Part shown: one piece after another, positions 5,457 to 12,269 of the stretch
How the letters are laid out: each line of letters starts with the position of its first letter
How positions within the stretch are numbered: the stretch's first letter is position 1
NCBI GenBank assembly: GCA_018262455.1
Contig: JAGSPR010000181.1
Span: 1 to 12,269 of the forward strand
Reading direction: 5' to 3'
DNA length: 12,269 nucleotides
DNA from: Deltaproteobacteria bacterium
GTDB taxonomy: Bacteria > Myxococcota > Polyangia > Haliangiales > Haliangiaceae
The notes under the pieces: model-generated
Told to the model about the DNA's origin: nothing
What the model saw: only the letters and a program-made list of their open reading frames with translations
The model's database searches: none
Program-made: the position numbers and the translations under genes

Positions 5457-7905
5457 CAATCGATTCCTCGTCGTGACGAAGTGGCTGGCCGCCGTGGTCG
5501 CCGGCGTCGCGTTGCTGGTCGTCGCAGGCAGCGCCGCGAACGCCGACGACTTCTTCGCGTCGTCACCAGGTGACCTTGCGGCGAGCCACGCCGCACTCGA
5601 CAGCCAGGACAAGTGCAACGACTGCCACGTCGACAACACCAAGGAGCTGTCACCCCAGAAGTGCCTGAACTGCCACGATCACCAGGACCTCGCTGGCCGG
5701 ATCAACGCCGGGAAGGGCTTCCACGCCTCCGCGAGCGTCAAGGGCAAGAAGTGCGAGACCTGCCACAAGGAGCACAAGGGCAAGGGCTTCGACTTGATGG
5801 GGTGGCTGTCGATCAAGGGTGGCCAGAAGCAGTTCGACCACGGCACGACCGGCTGGCCGCTCTCTGGCAAGCATCAGTCCACCGATTGCGATGACTGCCA
5901 CAAGTCGCGCAACAAGCAGGGCCTGCGGACCTTCATGGGCACCGATCGGTTGTGCGGTTCCTCGGGCTGTCACCAGAAGGACCAGCCCCACAAGTTCGAT
6001 CGCAAGGACATGCTCGCATGCGAGCGGTGCCACACCGAGAGCGTGTGGAAACCGACGAAGCAGACCAAGCAGTTCGATCACAACGATCGCAAGGATGCCG
6101 GGATGCCGATCCTCGGATCTCACAAGGACGTTGCGTGCGCGAAGTGCCACCCGAAGGCGGTCTTCAACATGGCGGCCGCCGATCCCGACGCCTGCGGTAA
6201 CTCCGGCTGTCACGACAAGGAGAACCCGCACAAGGGCCACCTGTACAACACGCGCAAATGCGAGTGGTGCCACTCGCCGACGTTCAAGACGCTCAAACAG
6301 CAGAACTTCGATCATTCCTCGAACACGCGGTTCGATCTCGGATCCGCGCACAAGAAGATCAAGTGCCTCGACTGCCACACCAAGGCGCTCGGAGAGAGCA
6401 AGCCGAGCGGCGCGTGCGCGCAGTGCCACGCCAAGGACAACAAGCACGGCGACCGGTTCAGCGCGTTCGGCAGCCCACCGACGTGTCAGGTCTGCCACCC
6501 GTCCGGAGGCCCGAAGTTCACGCCGAGCGCCTTCAACCACGCAACGCGGACGAAGTTCCCGCTGTTGTTCAAGCACGGGGAGCAGAGCTGCCGGCGTTGT
6601 CACCGCGGCAAGGGACCATCGGACTTCGAGAAGTTAGATTTCGATCCGACGAAGAACTGCATGTCGTGCCACGCGCACGCCAAGGTCCACTCTGACGACT
6701 CTCATCCGAGCGGCAAGTACAAGAACACGCAATGCCTGGGATGCCATCTCCACGCCGGCGATCCGACGATCCGGACCGGCAAGGACAACAAGATCGTGGA
6801 CGAGATCCACGGCGCGAGCGGCGCGTTCCCGCTGGTCAAGAAGCACAAGGGCGTACCCTGCGCCGACTGCCATACCGGACGTGACAAGCGGGGCAAGACG
6901 TCGTTCTCCGGCCTCAAGCCCAACTGCAACGCAGCCGGGCAGTGCCACGAGGACTCGCTGCACGAGGGCACGCTCGGCGGCAAGTGCGTGGCCTGCCACG
7001 CGTCGGGGACATGGGACGCGCTCGGCTTCGATCACGACAAGCCGTTCCCCTCCGATGCCAAGGGCGAGCTGTCGAGCTTCCCGCTCAAGGGCGAGCACAA
7101 GAAGAACAAGTGCGAGTCGTGCCACCCCGAGCGCAAGTTCACCGAGGCGAAGACCACGTGTGCTGCGGAGGGCTGCCACGCGGACGACGATGCCCACAAG
7201 GGACGGCTCGGCACCAAGTGCGAGCAATGCCACCTCGAGACCGGCGACAACCTGTTCAACCACAACACGATGTCGGCGTTCCGGCTCGACGGCAAGCACC
7301 TCACCGTGCGCTGCACCGACTGCCATCCATCGGTGACGTTCAAGCCGCGCCCGAAGGACTGCTTCGGGTGCCACCCCGAGCCGGCGGTCCACAAGGGTCA
7401 ATACGGCACGGGCTGCGCGCAGTGCCACACCACGCGGACGTGGGAGGACATCAAGCCGCTGCACGATGTCGGCGACTTCTCGCTCCGGGGCTCGCACAAC
7501 AACATCGCCTGCGAGCGCTGCCATCGCGACAATCGGCCGCTCGCTGGCAGTGGCAACCTCTGCATCAACTGTCACCGCCAGGACGACATTCACAACAACT
7601 CGCTGTCGCCTCGCTGCGGCGAGTGCCACACCCAGTGGAGCTTCGCGCCCGCGCGGTTCGACCACAGTCGGGTCGGCTGCAACCTCACCGGGTTGCACCG
7701 TACGGTCGCGTGCTTCGATTGCCATCGCAACGGCAACTTCACCGCGCTGTCGCCGCAGTGCGCGAGCTGCCATCGCGATGACGCGATCCGGCATGGCGGT
7801 TCCGCTCACCACCAGACCGACACGACGTGTACCGGCTCCGGGTGTCACAACCCGAACACCTGGGTCCCTGGTGGCGCGTTCAACCGCGAGTCGGTGTGCC
7901 GATGA
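5443..7905 (+). CDS. Secreted giant multihaem c-type cytochrome, about 30 haems in ten triheme modules
   Basis: 820 residues. Residues 1-34 form a Sec signal peptide (VTKWLAAVVAGVALLVVAGS core, cleavage after ANA), so haem attachment and function are periplasmic or beyond. There are 25 CxxCH motifs, four Cx4CH (starting at Cys171, 251, 573 and 796) and one CNAAGQCH with five intervening residues (Cys495). They group in threes: module starts are at Cys58, 149, 232, 308, 383, 473, 557, 624, 690 and 757. Modules 2-10 are preceded by a variant of F-D/N-H...F-x-L-x-G-x-H-x4, which supplies extra His for bis-His ligation. The layout recalls linked c7/c3-type triheme domains, such as the dodecaheme GSU1996-type proteins of Geobacter, but larger. 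It is Lys- and His-rich, giving a basic protein. Cys746 and Cys819 are the only cysteines outside haem motifs. Translation overlaps both neighbours (14 bases upstream, ATGA downstream), indicating one operon. The likely role is an electron wire between the inner-membrane b cytochrome and the barrel. Confidence 0.93.
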   Translation: MRPGNNRFLVVTKWLAAVVAGVALLVVAGSAANADDFFASSPGDLAASHAALDSQDKCNDCHVDNTKELSPQKCLNCHDHQDLAGRINAGKGFHASASVKGKKCETCHKEHKGKGFDLMGWLSIKGGQKQFDHGTTGWPLSGKHQSTDCDDCHKSRNKQGLRTFMGTDRLCGSSGCHQKDQPHKFDRKDMLACERCHTESVWKPTKQTKQFDHNDRKDAGMPILGSHKDVACAKCHPKAVFNMAAADPDACGNSGCHDKENPHKGHLYNTRKCEWCHSPTFKTLKQQNFDHSSNTRFDLGSAHKKIKCLDCHTKALGESKPSGACAQCHAKDNKHGDRFSAFGSPPTCQVCHPSGGPKFTPSAFNHATRTKFPLLFKHGEQSCRRCHRGKGPSDFEKLDFDPTKNCMSCHAHAKVHSDDSHPSGKYKNTQCLGCHLHAGDPTIRTGKDNKIVDEIHGASGAFPLVKKHKGVPCADCHTGRDKRGKTSFSGLKPNCNAAGQCHEDSLHEGTLGGKCVACHASGTWDALGFDHDKPFPSDAKGELSSFPLKGEHKKNKCESCHPERKFTEAKTTCAAEGCHADDDAHKGRLGTKCEQCHLETGDNLFNHNTMSAFRLDGKHLTVRCTDCHPSVTFKPRPKDCFGCHPEPAVHKGQYGTGCAQCHTTRTWEDIKPLHDVGDFSLRGSHNNIACERCHRDNRPLAGSGNLCINCHRQDDIHNNSLSPRCGECHTQWSFAPARFDHSRVGCNLTGLHRTVACFDCHRNGNFTALSPQCASCHRDDAIRHGGSAHHQTDTTCTGSGCHNPNTWVPGGAFNRESVCR
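5614..7905 (+). repeat. Ten degenerate triheme protein repeats within the cytochrome
   Basis: Each unit holds three haem motifs. From the first Cys of one module to the next, the spacings are 91, 83, 76, 75, 90, 84, 67, 66 and 67 residues. The first haem of modules 2-10 follows the upstream FDH/GxH segment (for example FDH at 131-133, 211-213, 289-291, 529-531 and 739-741), and a His about 6-10 residues after the second haem precedes the third in most units. The last three spacings are nearly constant at about 67 residues, which suggests the most recent duplications lie at the C-terminal end. The repeats are visible at protein level; I see no long exact DNA repeat. Confidence 0.8.
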
Positions 7906-9728
7906 GGCGGTCGCTCGCGCTCGCGCTCGCGGTCGCGGCGGTGGCGTTCGTGCCTCGCACGGCTGCTGCCAAAGGCGATGAGGATGCCGACGAGGAGGAA
8001 GAGGAGCCAACCTCGGAGACCGACGACAGCGGTGACGAGGAGACGCCCGATCCCGACGCCAAGCCTGCCAAGCCTGCCAAGCCGGCGAAGCCGGTGCCGT
8101 TTCGCAAGCAGGACCTGAGCGGGCACGACCTGGCGGACGGGAAGAAGTCGTCGAACCTGTTCGAGAAGGATCGGTTCTTCGTCGACAAGCTCGACACGTC
8201 AAAGACCGAGCACAAGACCCTGGTCCAGGGCAGCCTGACGTCGACCTCGTTCGTGTACCGCGAGACCGGCGGGACGATCGCGCCGAATGACGCCGGCGTG
8301 CCATCGGCCAGCCAGTTCACGCGGGTCTTCACCGACCTCCGCTTGCAGACCGACTTCCGGCACCTCGGCGGCGGCAAGTGGGATGCACGGGTCGATCTTC
8401 GGGGCCGCGCCGTCGCGAACCCGGGGCTCTCCGGGACCTATGCCGACAACTTCACGCCGGGGACGGACTCGTCGGCGCAGTCCGGGTTTCTCGGCGAGAA
8501 CGAGCTCGAGGTGCGCGAGCTGTGGCTGGCGCGCAGCGGCAAGCGCAGCGACGTGTTCTTCGGCCGCCAGTTCGTGCCCGACCTCGCGGGCGTCAAGTTC
8601 GACGGCCTGCGTGTCGACTACGCGAGCTCGAGCAAGTTCACGTACCTCGGCTTCGGCGGGCTGTATCCGATCCGTGGCTCGCGTTCGATCACGACGGACT
8701 ACACGCCGCTGCTCGCGGCGCCCGATCAGACCGGCGCACGCGCGTCCGCGGGGCGGTTCACGGGCGCGGGCGGGTTCGGCGCGGCGTACCGGACCCCGAA
8801 TTCCTACGGCGCATTCGGCGGCGTCGCCCTCGTGCCGTTCTCGTCGGAGGCGCCGCGCATCTTCGGCACCTCCACCGGATACTGGCGGGCCGGCCCCAAG
8901 CTCGACTTCTATCACTTCGCCGTGGTCGACACCGTCGGCGACAGCGCAGGCATCACGAACCTGTCGGCGGGCGTGAACCTCAAGCCGGATCAGCGGCTGC
9001 GCGGCACGCTGAGCATCAACCGCGTCGACACCGAGACGCTCAATGTCCAGGCGCAGGCGTTCCTCTCGGATCCCGAGAAGGACATCAACATCATCCAGAA
9101 CGAGGCGTTCCTGATCCGGGTCGCTCAGAACCAGGCGCGGGCGAGCTTGTCGGCCGGTCTCGGCCAGCTCCAGCGGTTCGAGATCACGACCGCCGCGACG
9201 TTCCGCTATCGCCAAGGCCTGACGCTGACGGCGCAGGGCGCTCCGGTCGGCACGACCCCGGCGTCGATCACGCTGCCGCCTGGCAAGTCGATCGAGGTGT
9301 TCGGCGGCATTACCGATCGGAGGTCGATCGCCCACCTCCGGATCGGTGTCGACGGCTCGCGCGTGATCCGCGTCGGCGACGCGACGTATCAGCGGACCAC
9401 CGCCTCCGCGATGCGCGGCTTCCTCGGTCGCGAGCTCAAGAATGGACACGGCGAGTGGGAGGCCGAGGTCGCGTACTCGACCACGAAGGACGACCAGGCC
9501 GGCTCGATGACGACGTGTGCCGACATCCTCACGTGTTACGGCGCGGCCACGTCATCCGTGCTGTCGCTCGGTGGCAGCCTGTTCTACCGGTTCAACCGGG
9601 ACTGGCTGGGGATGGGTGGGTTGTTCTTGAACCGCCAGAACATCACCAGCTTCATTGGAACCACCGGAACTGCCGATCCGGCCGTGACCGGGCTCAGCGG
9701 CTTCGTGCGGGCCGCATATCGCTTCTGA
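7902..9728 (+). CDS. Outer-membrane beta-barrel (porin-like) partner of the multihaem cytochrome
   Basis: 608 residues. Residues 1-23 are a signal peptide (MRRSLALALAVAAVAFVPRT, cleavage after AAA). Residues about 24-52 are strikingly acidic (EDADEEEEEP and onward), followed by a PAK repeat linker (about 54-63). The rest, from about 105, is made of alternating short amphipathic strands with many Gly, Tyr and Phe (DVFFGRQFV, YLGFGGLYPI, SVLSLGGSLFYRFNRDWLGM) and ends in AAYRF, the terminal-Phe signature recognised by the outer-membrane insertion machinery. Cys539 and Cys545 could form a disulfide in a loop. ATG at 7902 was chosen because it forms an ATGA overlap with the cytochrome stop and sits just before a clean signal peptide; an in-frame GTG at 7827 gives no signal sequence. 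By context it may be the porin of a porin-cytochrome conduit, functionally like MtrB or OmbB, but I see no specific sequence signature for those families. It could instead be a general phosphate- or solute-selective porin. Confidence 0.85.
   Translation: MRRSLALALAVAAVAFVPRTAAAKGDEDADEEEEEPTSETDDSGDEETPDPDAKPAKPAKPAKPVPFRKQDLSGHDLADGKKSSNLFEKDRFFVDKLDTSKTEHKTLVQGSLTSTSFVYRETGGTIAPNDAGVPSASQFTRVFTDLRLQTDFRHLGGGKWDARVDLRGRAVANPGLSGTYADNFTPGTDSSAQSGFLGENELEVRELWLARSGKRSDVFFGRQFVPDLAGVKFDGLRVDYASSSKFTYLGFGGLYPIRGSRSITTDYTPLLAAPDQTGARASAGRFTGAGGFGAAYRTPNSYGAFGGVALVPFSSEAPRIFGTSTGYWRAGPKLDFYHFAVVDTVGDSAGITNLSAGVNLKPDQRLRGTLSINRVDTETLNVQAQAFLSDPEKDINIIQNEAFLIRVAQNQARASLSAGLGQLQRFEITTAATFRYRQGLTLTAQGAPVGTTPASITLPPGKSIEVFGGITDRRSIAHLRIGVDGSRVIRVGDATYQRTTASAMRGFLGRELKNGHGEWEAEVAYSTTKDDQAGSMTTCADILTCYGAATSSVLSLGGSLFYRFNRDWLGMGGLFLNRQNITSFIGTTGTADPAVTGLSGFVRAAYRF
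8061..8093 (+). repeat. Short tandem repeat encoding PAK units
   Basis: The nonamer AAGCCTGCC occurs twice in tandem (8061-8069, 8070-8078), followed by the diverged copies AAGCCGGCG and AAGCCG. It encodes the Lys-Pro-Ala linker between the acidic segment and the barrel. Such runs can change length by slippage in units of three residues without a frameshift. Confidence 0.75.
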
Positions 9729-9750
9729 ACCGGGAACACCATCGCAGCGT

Positions 9751-9768
9751 GTGACGTTGTCCCGTCAC
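9751..9768 (+). promoter_or_regulatory. Hairpin immediately before the small membrane protein start
   Basis: A perfect 6-bp inverted repeat, GTGACG (9751-9756) and CGTCAC (9763-9768), with a 6-base loop, ends one base before the ATG at 9770. It covers the place where a ribosome site should be, and no Shine-Dalgarno sequence is visible. It could restrict translation of the downstream gene or act as a weak attenuator or operator; there is no T tract for a standard terminator. A 6-bp stem can occur by chance. Confidence 0.35.
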
Positions 9769-9769
9769 G

Positions 9770-10114
9770 ATGGCTGCGAACCTGGGACTCTGGCTGGCGG
9801 TGATGCTGGCCGCGACCGTGGTGTCCGCCTGGAATGTCCGTGGGTTACTCGCTGGCAGGCGGACCCCCGCGCGGTCGATCGACCTTCGCGCCGGCCTGCT
9901 CGGCTCGATCGCGGTCGTAGCGGTGATGGTCGGCTCTGGCGTCGTGCGCGGCCAGCTCGAGCACCTCTACCCGTCGGGCCTCCGCGTCATGGCGTTCTGG
10001 GGCCTCGGCTGCGATGTCGCGGTGGGCGCGATGCTGATCACCTGCTGGCTGCGCTCGGACGCTTGCCGGCGCCGCCGCCCGCTCGCCCGGAGCCGCAAGC
10101 TCAGAGTGGGGTGA
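9770..10114 (+). CDS. Small integral membrane protein, function unknown
   Basis: 114 residues with three predicted membrane helices at about 5-24 (LGLWLAVMLAATVVSAW), 41-62 (AGLLGSIAVVAVMVGSG) and 73-94 (VMAFWGLGCDVAVGAMLITC), then a basic tail rich in Arg (about 95-114). The positive-inside rule would put the C-terminal tail in the cytosol. It lies 41 bases after the beta-barrel stop on the same strand, so it may be the last gene of the redox operon; the hairpin before its start and the gap weaken that link. An overlapping reading frame starting at 9751 is Arg-rich and non-hydrophobic and is not favoured. The last 14 bases overlap the 3' end of the convergent lipoprotein gene. I do not recognise the family. 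Confidence 0.65.
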   Translation: MAANLGLWLAVMLAATVVSAWNVRGLLAGRRTPARSIDLRAGLLGSIAVVAVMVGSGVVRGQLEHLYPSGLRVMAFWGLGCDVAVGAMLITCWLRSDACRRRRPLARSRKLRVG

Positions 10115-10946
10115 TGAACAGGGTGTCCTCGGGCTCGGAGACCTTGACGTCCTTGATCGCCGTCGTCTCGCCGGAGTAGCCGAGGTTGGTGCGCGCGGTC
10201 GCGAACTTGAGGCCGTTGACCGTGGTCCAGTCCTTCAGCGTGTAACCGACCTTCTGGTTCACGCCGGGCTTCATCATCTCGACCCGCACGATCAGGTGGC
10301 TCGTGTGGTCGACGATCGCGTGGAACTCGAGGTTCTCCCGCAACGGGTCGGCGAACACGACCTGGAGGTCGTCATACGCGGCCTCATTGCCGGCATCGTC
10401 GCGCACCGGCCCGACGTAGGACAGCTTCGCGCCCGGCTCGAATAGCAGGAATTGCAGCGACATCACCGCGGTGTCGACGTTGAACGCCTCCTTGGCGACC
10501 TTGACCGCTCGCTCTCGGCTCTCGTCGTCGAGGTTGCGGGTCTTGCCGTTGTCGCTCTCCATGAAGCCCATCGCGAAGGATCCGTAGAGCTGGTAGCCCA
10601 CCTTGATGTTGCCGTCGGGCTTGTGCAGGCGGGCGAAGTGTCGAGCGTTCCAGCGATCCCAGGCATGCTCGCCTTCCAGCAGGACCTTGCCGTCCGACGT
10701 CACCGTCTGGTTCCATCGGATCTGCTTGGCCTTGTCCCAGTTGCCCGGGCCGCCCGCGGCCGCGAAGACCTGATCGGCGAGCTCGAGCGCCTTGGGATCC
10801 GAGCCGGCGCGGTCGAACGTCGCGGGTGCGTTCGGGAAGGTCGCGTACGACGTCCGGGCCGGAGCGCAGGAACCGACGACGAGGCCGACGAGGAGAGGGG
10901 CTACGGCGAACAATGAGGAGAGGCTCCGCTTCATGCGGCGGAGCAT
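10101..10946 (-). CDS. Putative lipoprotein, possible LolA-like fold
   Basis: 281 residues. A basic N terminus (MLRRMKRS), a hydrophobic stretch and a lipobox-like VVGSC ending at Cys27 indicate a lipoprotein signal sequence, so the protein should be acylated and held in the inner or outer membrane. The mature part lacks further membrane segments. It contains alternating strand-like segments such as KQIRWNQTVT, VGYQLYGSFAMGF and VGYTLKDWTTVNGLKFAT, reminiscent of the curved sheet of LolA-type or DUF6503-like proteins that report on lipid or lipoprotein handling; this is a weak resemblance. Two starts are possible, ATG at 10946 (used here) and ATG at 10934; neither has a good ribosome site. 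It starts only 14 bases after the stop of the VWA gene on the same strand, so the two are probably co-transcribed. Its 3' end overlaps the convergent membrane-protein gene by 14 bases. Confidence 0.75.
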   Translation of the reverse strand: MLRRMKRSLSSLFAVAPLLVGLVVGSCAPARTSYATFPNAPATFDRAGSDPKALELADQVFAAAGGPGNWDKAKQIRWNQTVTSDGKVLLEGEHAWDRWNARHFARLHKPDGNIKVGYQLYGSFAMGFMESDNGKTRNLDDESRERAVKVAKEAFNVDTAVMSLQFLLFEPGAKLSYVGPVRDDAGNEAAYDDLQVVFADPLRENLEFHAIVDHTSHLIVRVEMMKPGVNQKVGYTLKDWTTVNGLKFATARTNLGYSGETTAIKDVKVSEPEDTLFITPL

Positions 10947-10960
10947 AGCCGAACTTGCCG

Positions 10961-12269
10961 CTAGCCAAATTTGATCGTGCGGTAACCGAACAGGCGGACT
11001 CGCTTGGCGTAGAGATCGAGCAGGAACAGCCCGATGACACCGATCAGCACGTACGGCCAGAGGTCCTGTGTGTAGCTGACGGACTCGTCGCCCGGGTCGA
11101 ACATCTTGGCGGGGTCCGCCTGGTCGAGCCCCCCCGAGACCTGCGCCGCGTGCTTGAGCGGCTCGAGATCCGGGGTCGTGCGCAGGTACTCGAGCGGGTA
11201 GGACAGGGCGACCGATCCCATCGACTCCGCGACGGTCTTGCCCTCACGCTGGTGCACGGCCTTCAGCAAGTAGCTGCCGTACTTCTGGATCCGGAAGTCG
11301 GCCGTGTAGCGGCCCGCTGCGGTCTGTTCCATCGCGACCTCCTGCGTGACCTTGTTGGTCGCTGGATCGATCACGAGGAGCTTGGTGTCGAGCTCGTTGA
11401 CGAACTTGTCCCCGCTATCGACCGCATCGACGGTGACGAGCGCGCGACCATCGGCGACCTTGGCGGACAGCTCGTAGCTGTCGTAGACCTTGCGGCGCAT
11501 CGACGTCCGGACGACCTGCGCCCAGAACTTGGGATAGCCGCCCCACCGGATCCAGTCGACCGACCACCGGTTCTTGACGTCGCTGGTCCATGCGACCGAC
11601 GTCCCGGCGCCGTAGCGCCAGCGCGCGAGGATCGGCTCGCCGAGATCCGAGATCAGGATCGTCTCGCCGGTCGGCTTGGGCTTGGTGGTGACGTAGCCGT
11701 GCAGCGGCGGCGCTCCCTCGACATTCGTGCCCTCGATCGCCTCGACCTTCTTGGCGATCCGGACGTGGACGAGGTCCTCGACGAGCTGCGACTTCTGCGC
11801 CTCCTGGGTCTCCTTCATGAAGATCTTCGGAAGCGCGCCGATGTCCTCGACCATGTAGAGCCGACCGTCGCCGGCATCGGCGATCATCGACAATAGATTC
11901 CGATCGGCGCCCTGGACACCGACGCACGACACCGTGATCCGCGAGGCCCGCATGTCCTGGACGAGCTCGGAGATGCCATCGGTCGGGGCCTCGCCGTCGG
12001 TCATCAGGATGACGTGCTTCACCTTGGCGTTGATGCCCTGCAGGATCTCGAACGCTTCTTTCAGGCCCGGGAAGATGTTGGTGCCGCCGCCGGACTGCAG
12101 CCGCGCGATGTCGTTCGAGATCCGCATCTTGTTCGATGCCCGGGTCGGGCGGACGATCGGCGTCGCCTCGCTGTCGAACGCGACGACCGAGATGAAGTCG
12201 TTCGGCGACAGGACCTCCGCGGTCGCGCGCGCCGACTCCTTGGCGGCCTCGAGCTTGTGGCCCTGCATC
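10961..12269 (-). CDS. VWA-domain membrane protein with amidotransferase-like region (N terminus outside window)
   Basis: 435 residues are visible, up to the TAG at 10963-10961. The first visible residues, [10 protein letters not shown], match the end of the MIDAS metal-site motif DxSxSMxGxK, and the last window base fits the end of a Ser codon (TCG). The Met at 12268 is therefore internal and the protein extends beyond the edge. Further MIDAS positions are Thr63 (GGGTNI) and Asp91 (VILMTDGEA). Residues about 205-265 ([19 protein letters not shown], then [12 protein letters not shown] and a [12 protein letters not shown] segment) resemble the glutamine-amidotransferase-like part of large VWA membrane proteins. 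A single C-terminal helix (about 403-422, [15 protein letters not shown]) is followed by a short basic tail. Proteins of this architecture are usually about 700-900 residues with additional N-terminal helices. The function is not established; metal-dependent protein binding at the membrane is the likely activity. Confidence 0.85.
   Translation of the reverse strand, partial: MQGHKLEAAKESARATAEVLSPNDFISVVAFDSEATPIVRPTRASNKMRISNDIARLQSGGGTNIFPGLKEAFEILQGINAKVKHVILMTDGEAPTDGISELVQDMRASRITVSCVGVQGADRNLLSMIADAGDGRLYMVEDIGALPKIFMKETQEAQKSQLVEDLVHVRIAKKVEAIEGTNVEGAPPLHGYVTTKPKPTGETILISDLGEPILARWRYGAGTSVAWTSDVKNRWSVDWIRWGGYPKFWAQVVRTSMRRKVYDSYELSAKVADGRALVTVDAVDSGDKFVNELDTKLLVIDPATNKVTQEVAMEQTAAGRYTADFRIQKYGSYLLKAVHQREGKTVAESMGSVALSYPLEYLRTTPDLEPLKHAAQVSGGLDQADPAKMFDPGDESVSYTQDLWPYVLIGVIGLFLLDLYAKRVRLFGYRTIKFG

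Noticed and set aside
6634..8304. 556-codon minus-strand frame opposite the cytochrome
   Set aside because: It is antisense to the haem repeats; its regularity mirrors the repeat on the other strand.
9751..10179. GTG-initiated frame overlapping the small membrane protein
   Set aside because: It is Arg/Pro-rich without hydrophobic segments and runs into the convergent lipoprotein gene; the 9770 frame encodes clear membrane helices.

Overview
The window is GC-rich, with strongly G/C-ending codons. Its gene content suggests a Gram-negative deltaproteobacterial or myxobacterial-type chromosome: a large multihaem c-type cytochrome, an outer-membrane beta-barrel, lipoprotein signal sequences, a VWA membrane protein and a receiver-domain regulator. 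This taxonomic reading is an inference from gene types and composition; there is no rRNA to test it.

Layout. (1) 1-2327, ordinary genes: a nearly complete ribulose-phosphate 3-epimerase (minus, running off the left edge); divergent from it an HECCH putative metallopeptidase with a zinc ribbon and C-terminal membrane anchor (plus); convergent to that, with a 7-base overlap, a receiver-XRE response regulator (minus). (2) 2340-2520: a tRNA-Pro(CGG) on the minus strand with a candidate promoter and terminator. (3) 2510-3109: a small secreted, probably beta-rich protein (minus), divergent from (4), the main locus, 3225-9728 plus. It is a tightly overlapping three-gene cluster: an inner-membrane fusion protein (cyclic-nucleotide-binding-like fold, four [4Fe-4S] Cys motifs, diheme b-type membrane cytochrome); a secreted cytochrome with about 30 c-haem motifs; and a 608-residue outer-membrane beta-barrel. 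A small three-helix membrane protein follows at 9770. (5) 10101-12269 minus: a lipoprotein downstream of a VWA-domain membrane protein truncated by the right edge.

How the genes may work together. The three genes at 3225-9728 could supply each step of an electron path across both membranes: cytosolic iron-sulfur clusters or the quinone pool, inner-membrane haem b pair, periplasmic multihaem wire, outer-membrane barrel. This is the logic of the known porin-cytochrome conduits (Mtr of Shewanella, Omb-Oma-Omc of Geobacter). The parts differ, however: one fused inner-membrane module and one cytochrome built of ten triheme repeats. No separate extracellular cytochrome is seen in the window. The direction of electron flow cannot be read from sequence.

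No mobile element, CRISPR array or rRNA was seen. No stretch longer than 300 bases lacks a gene.
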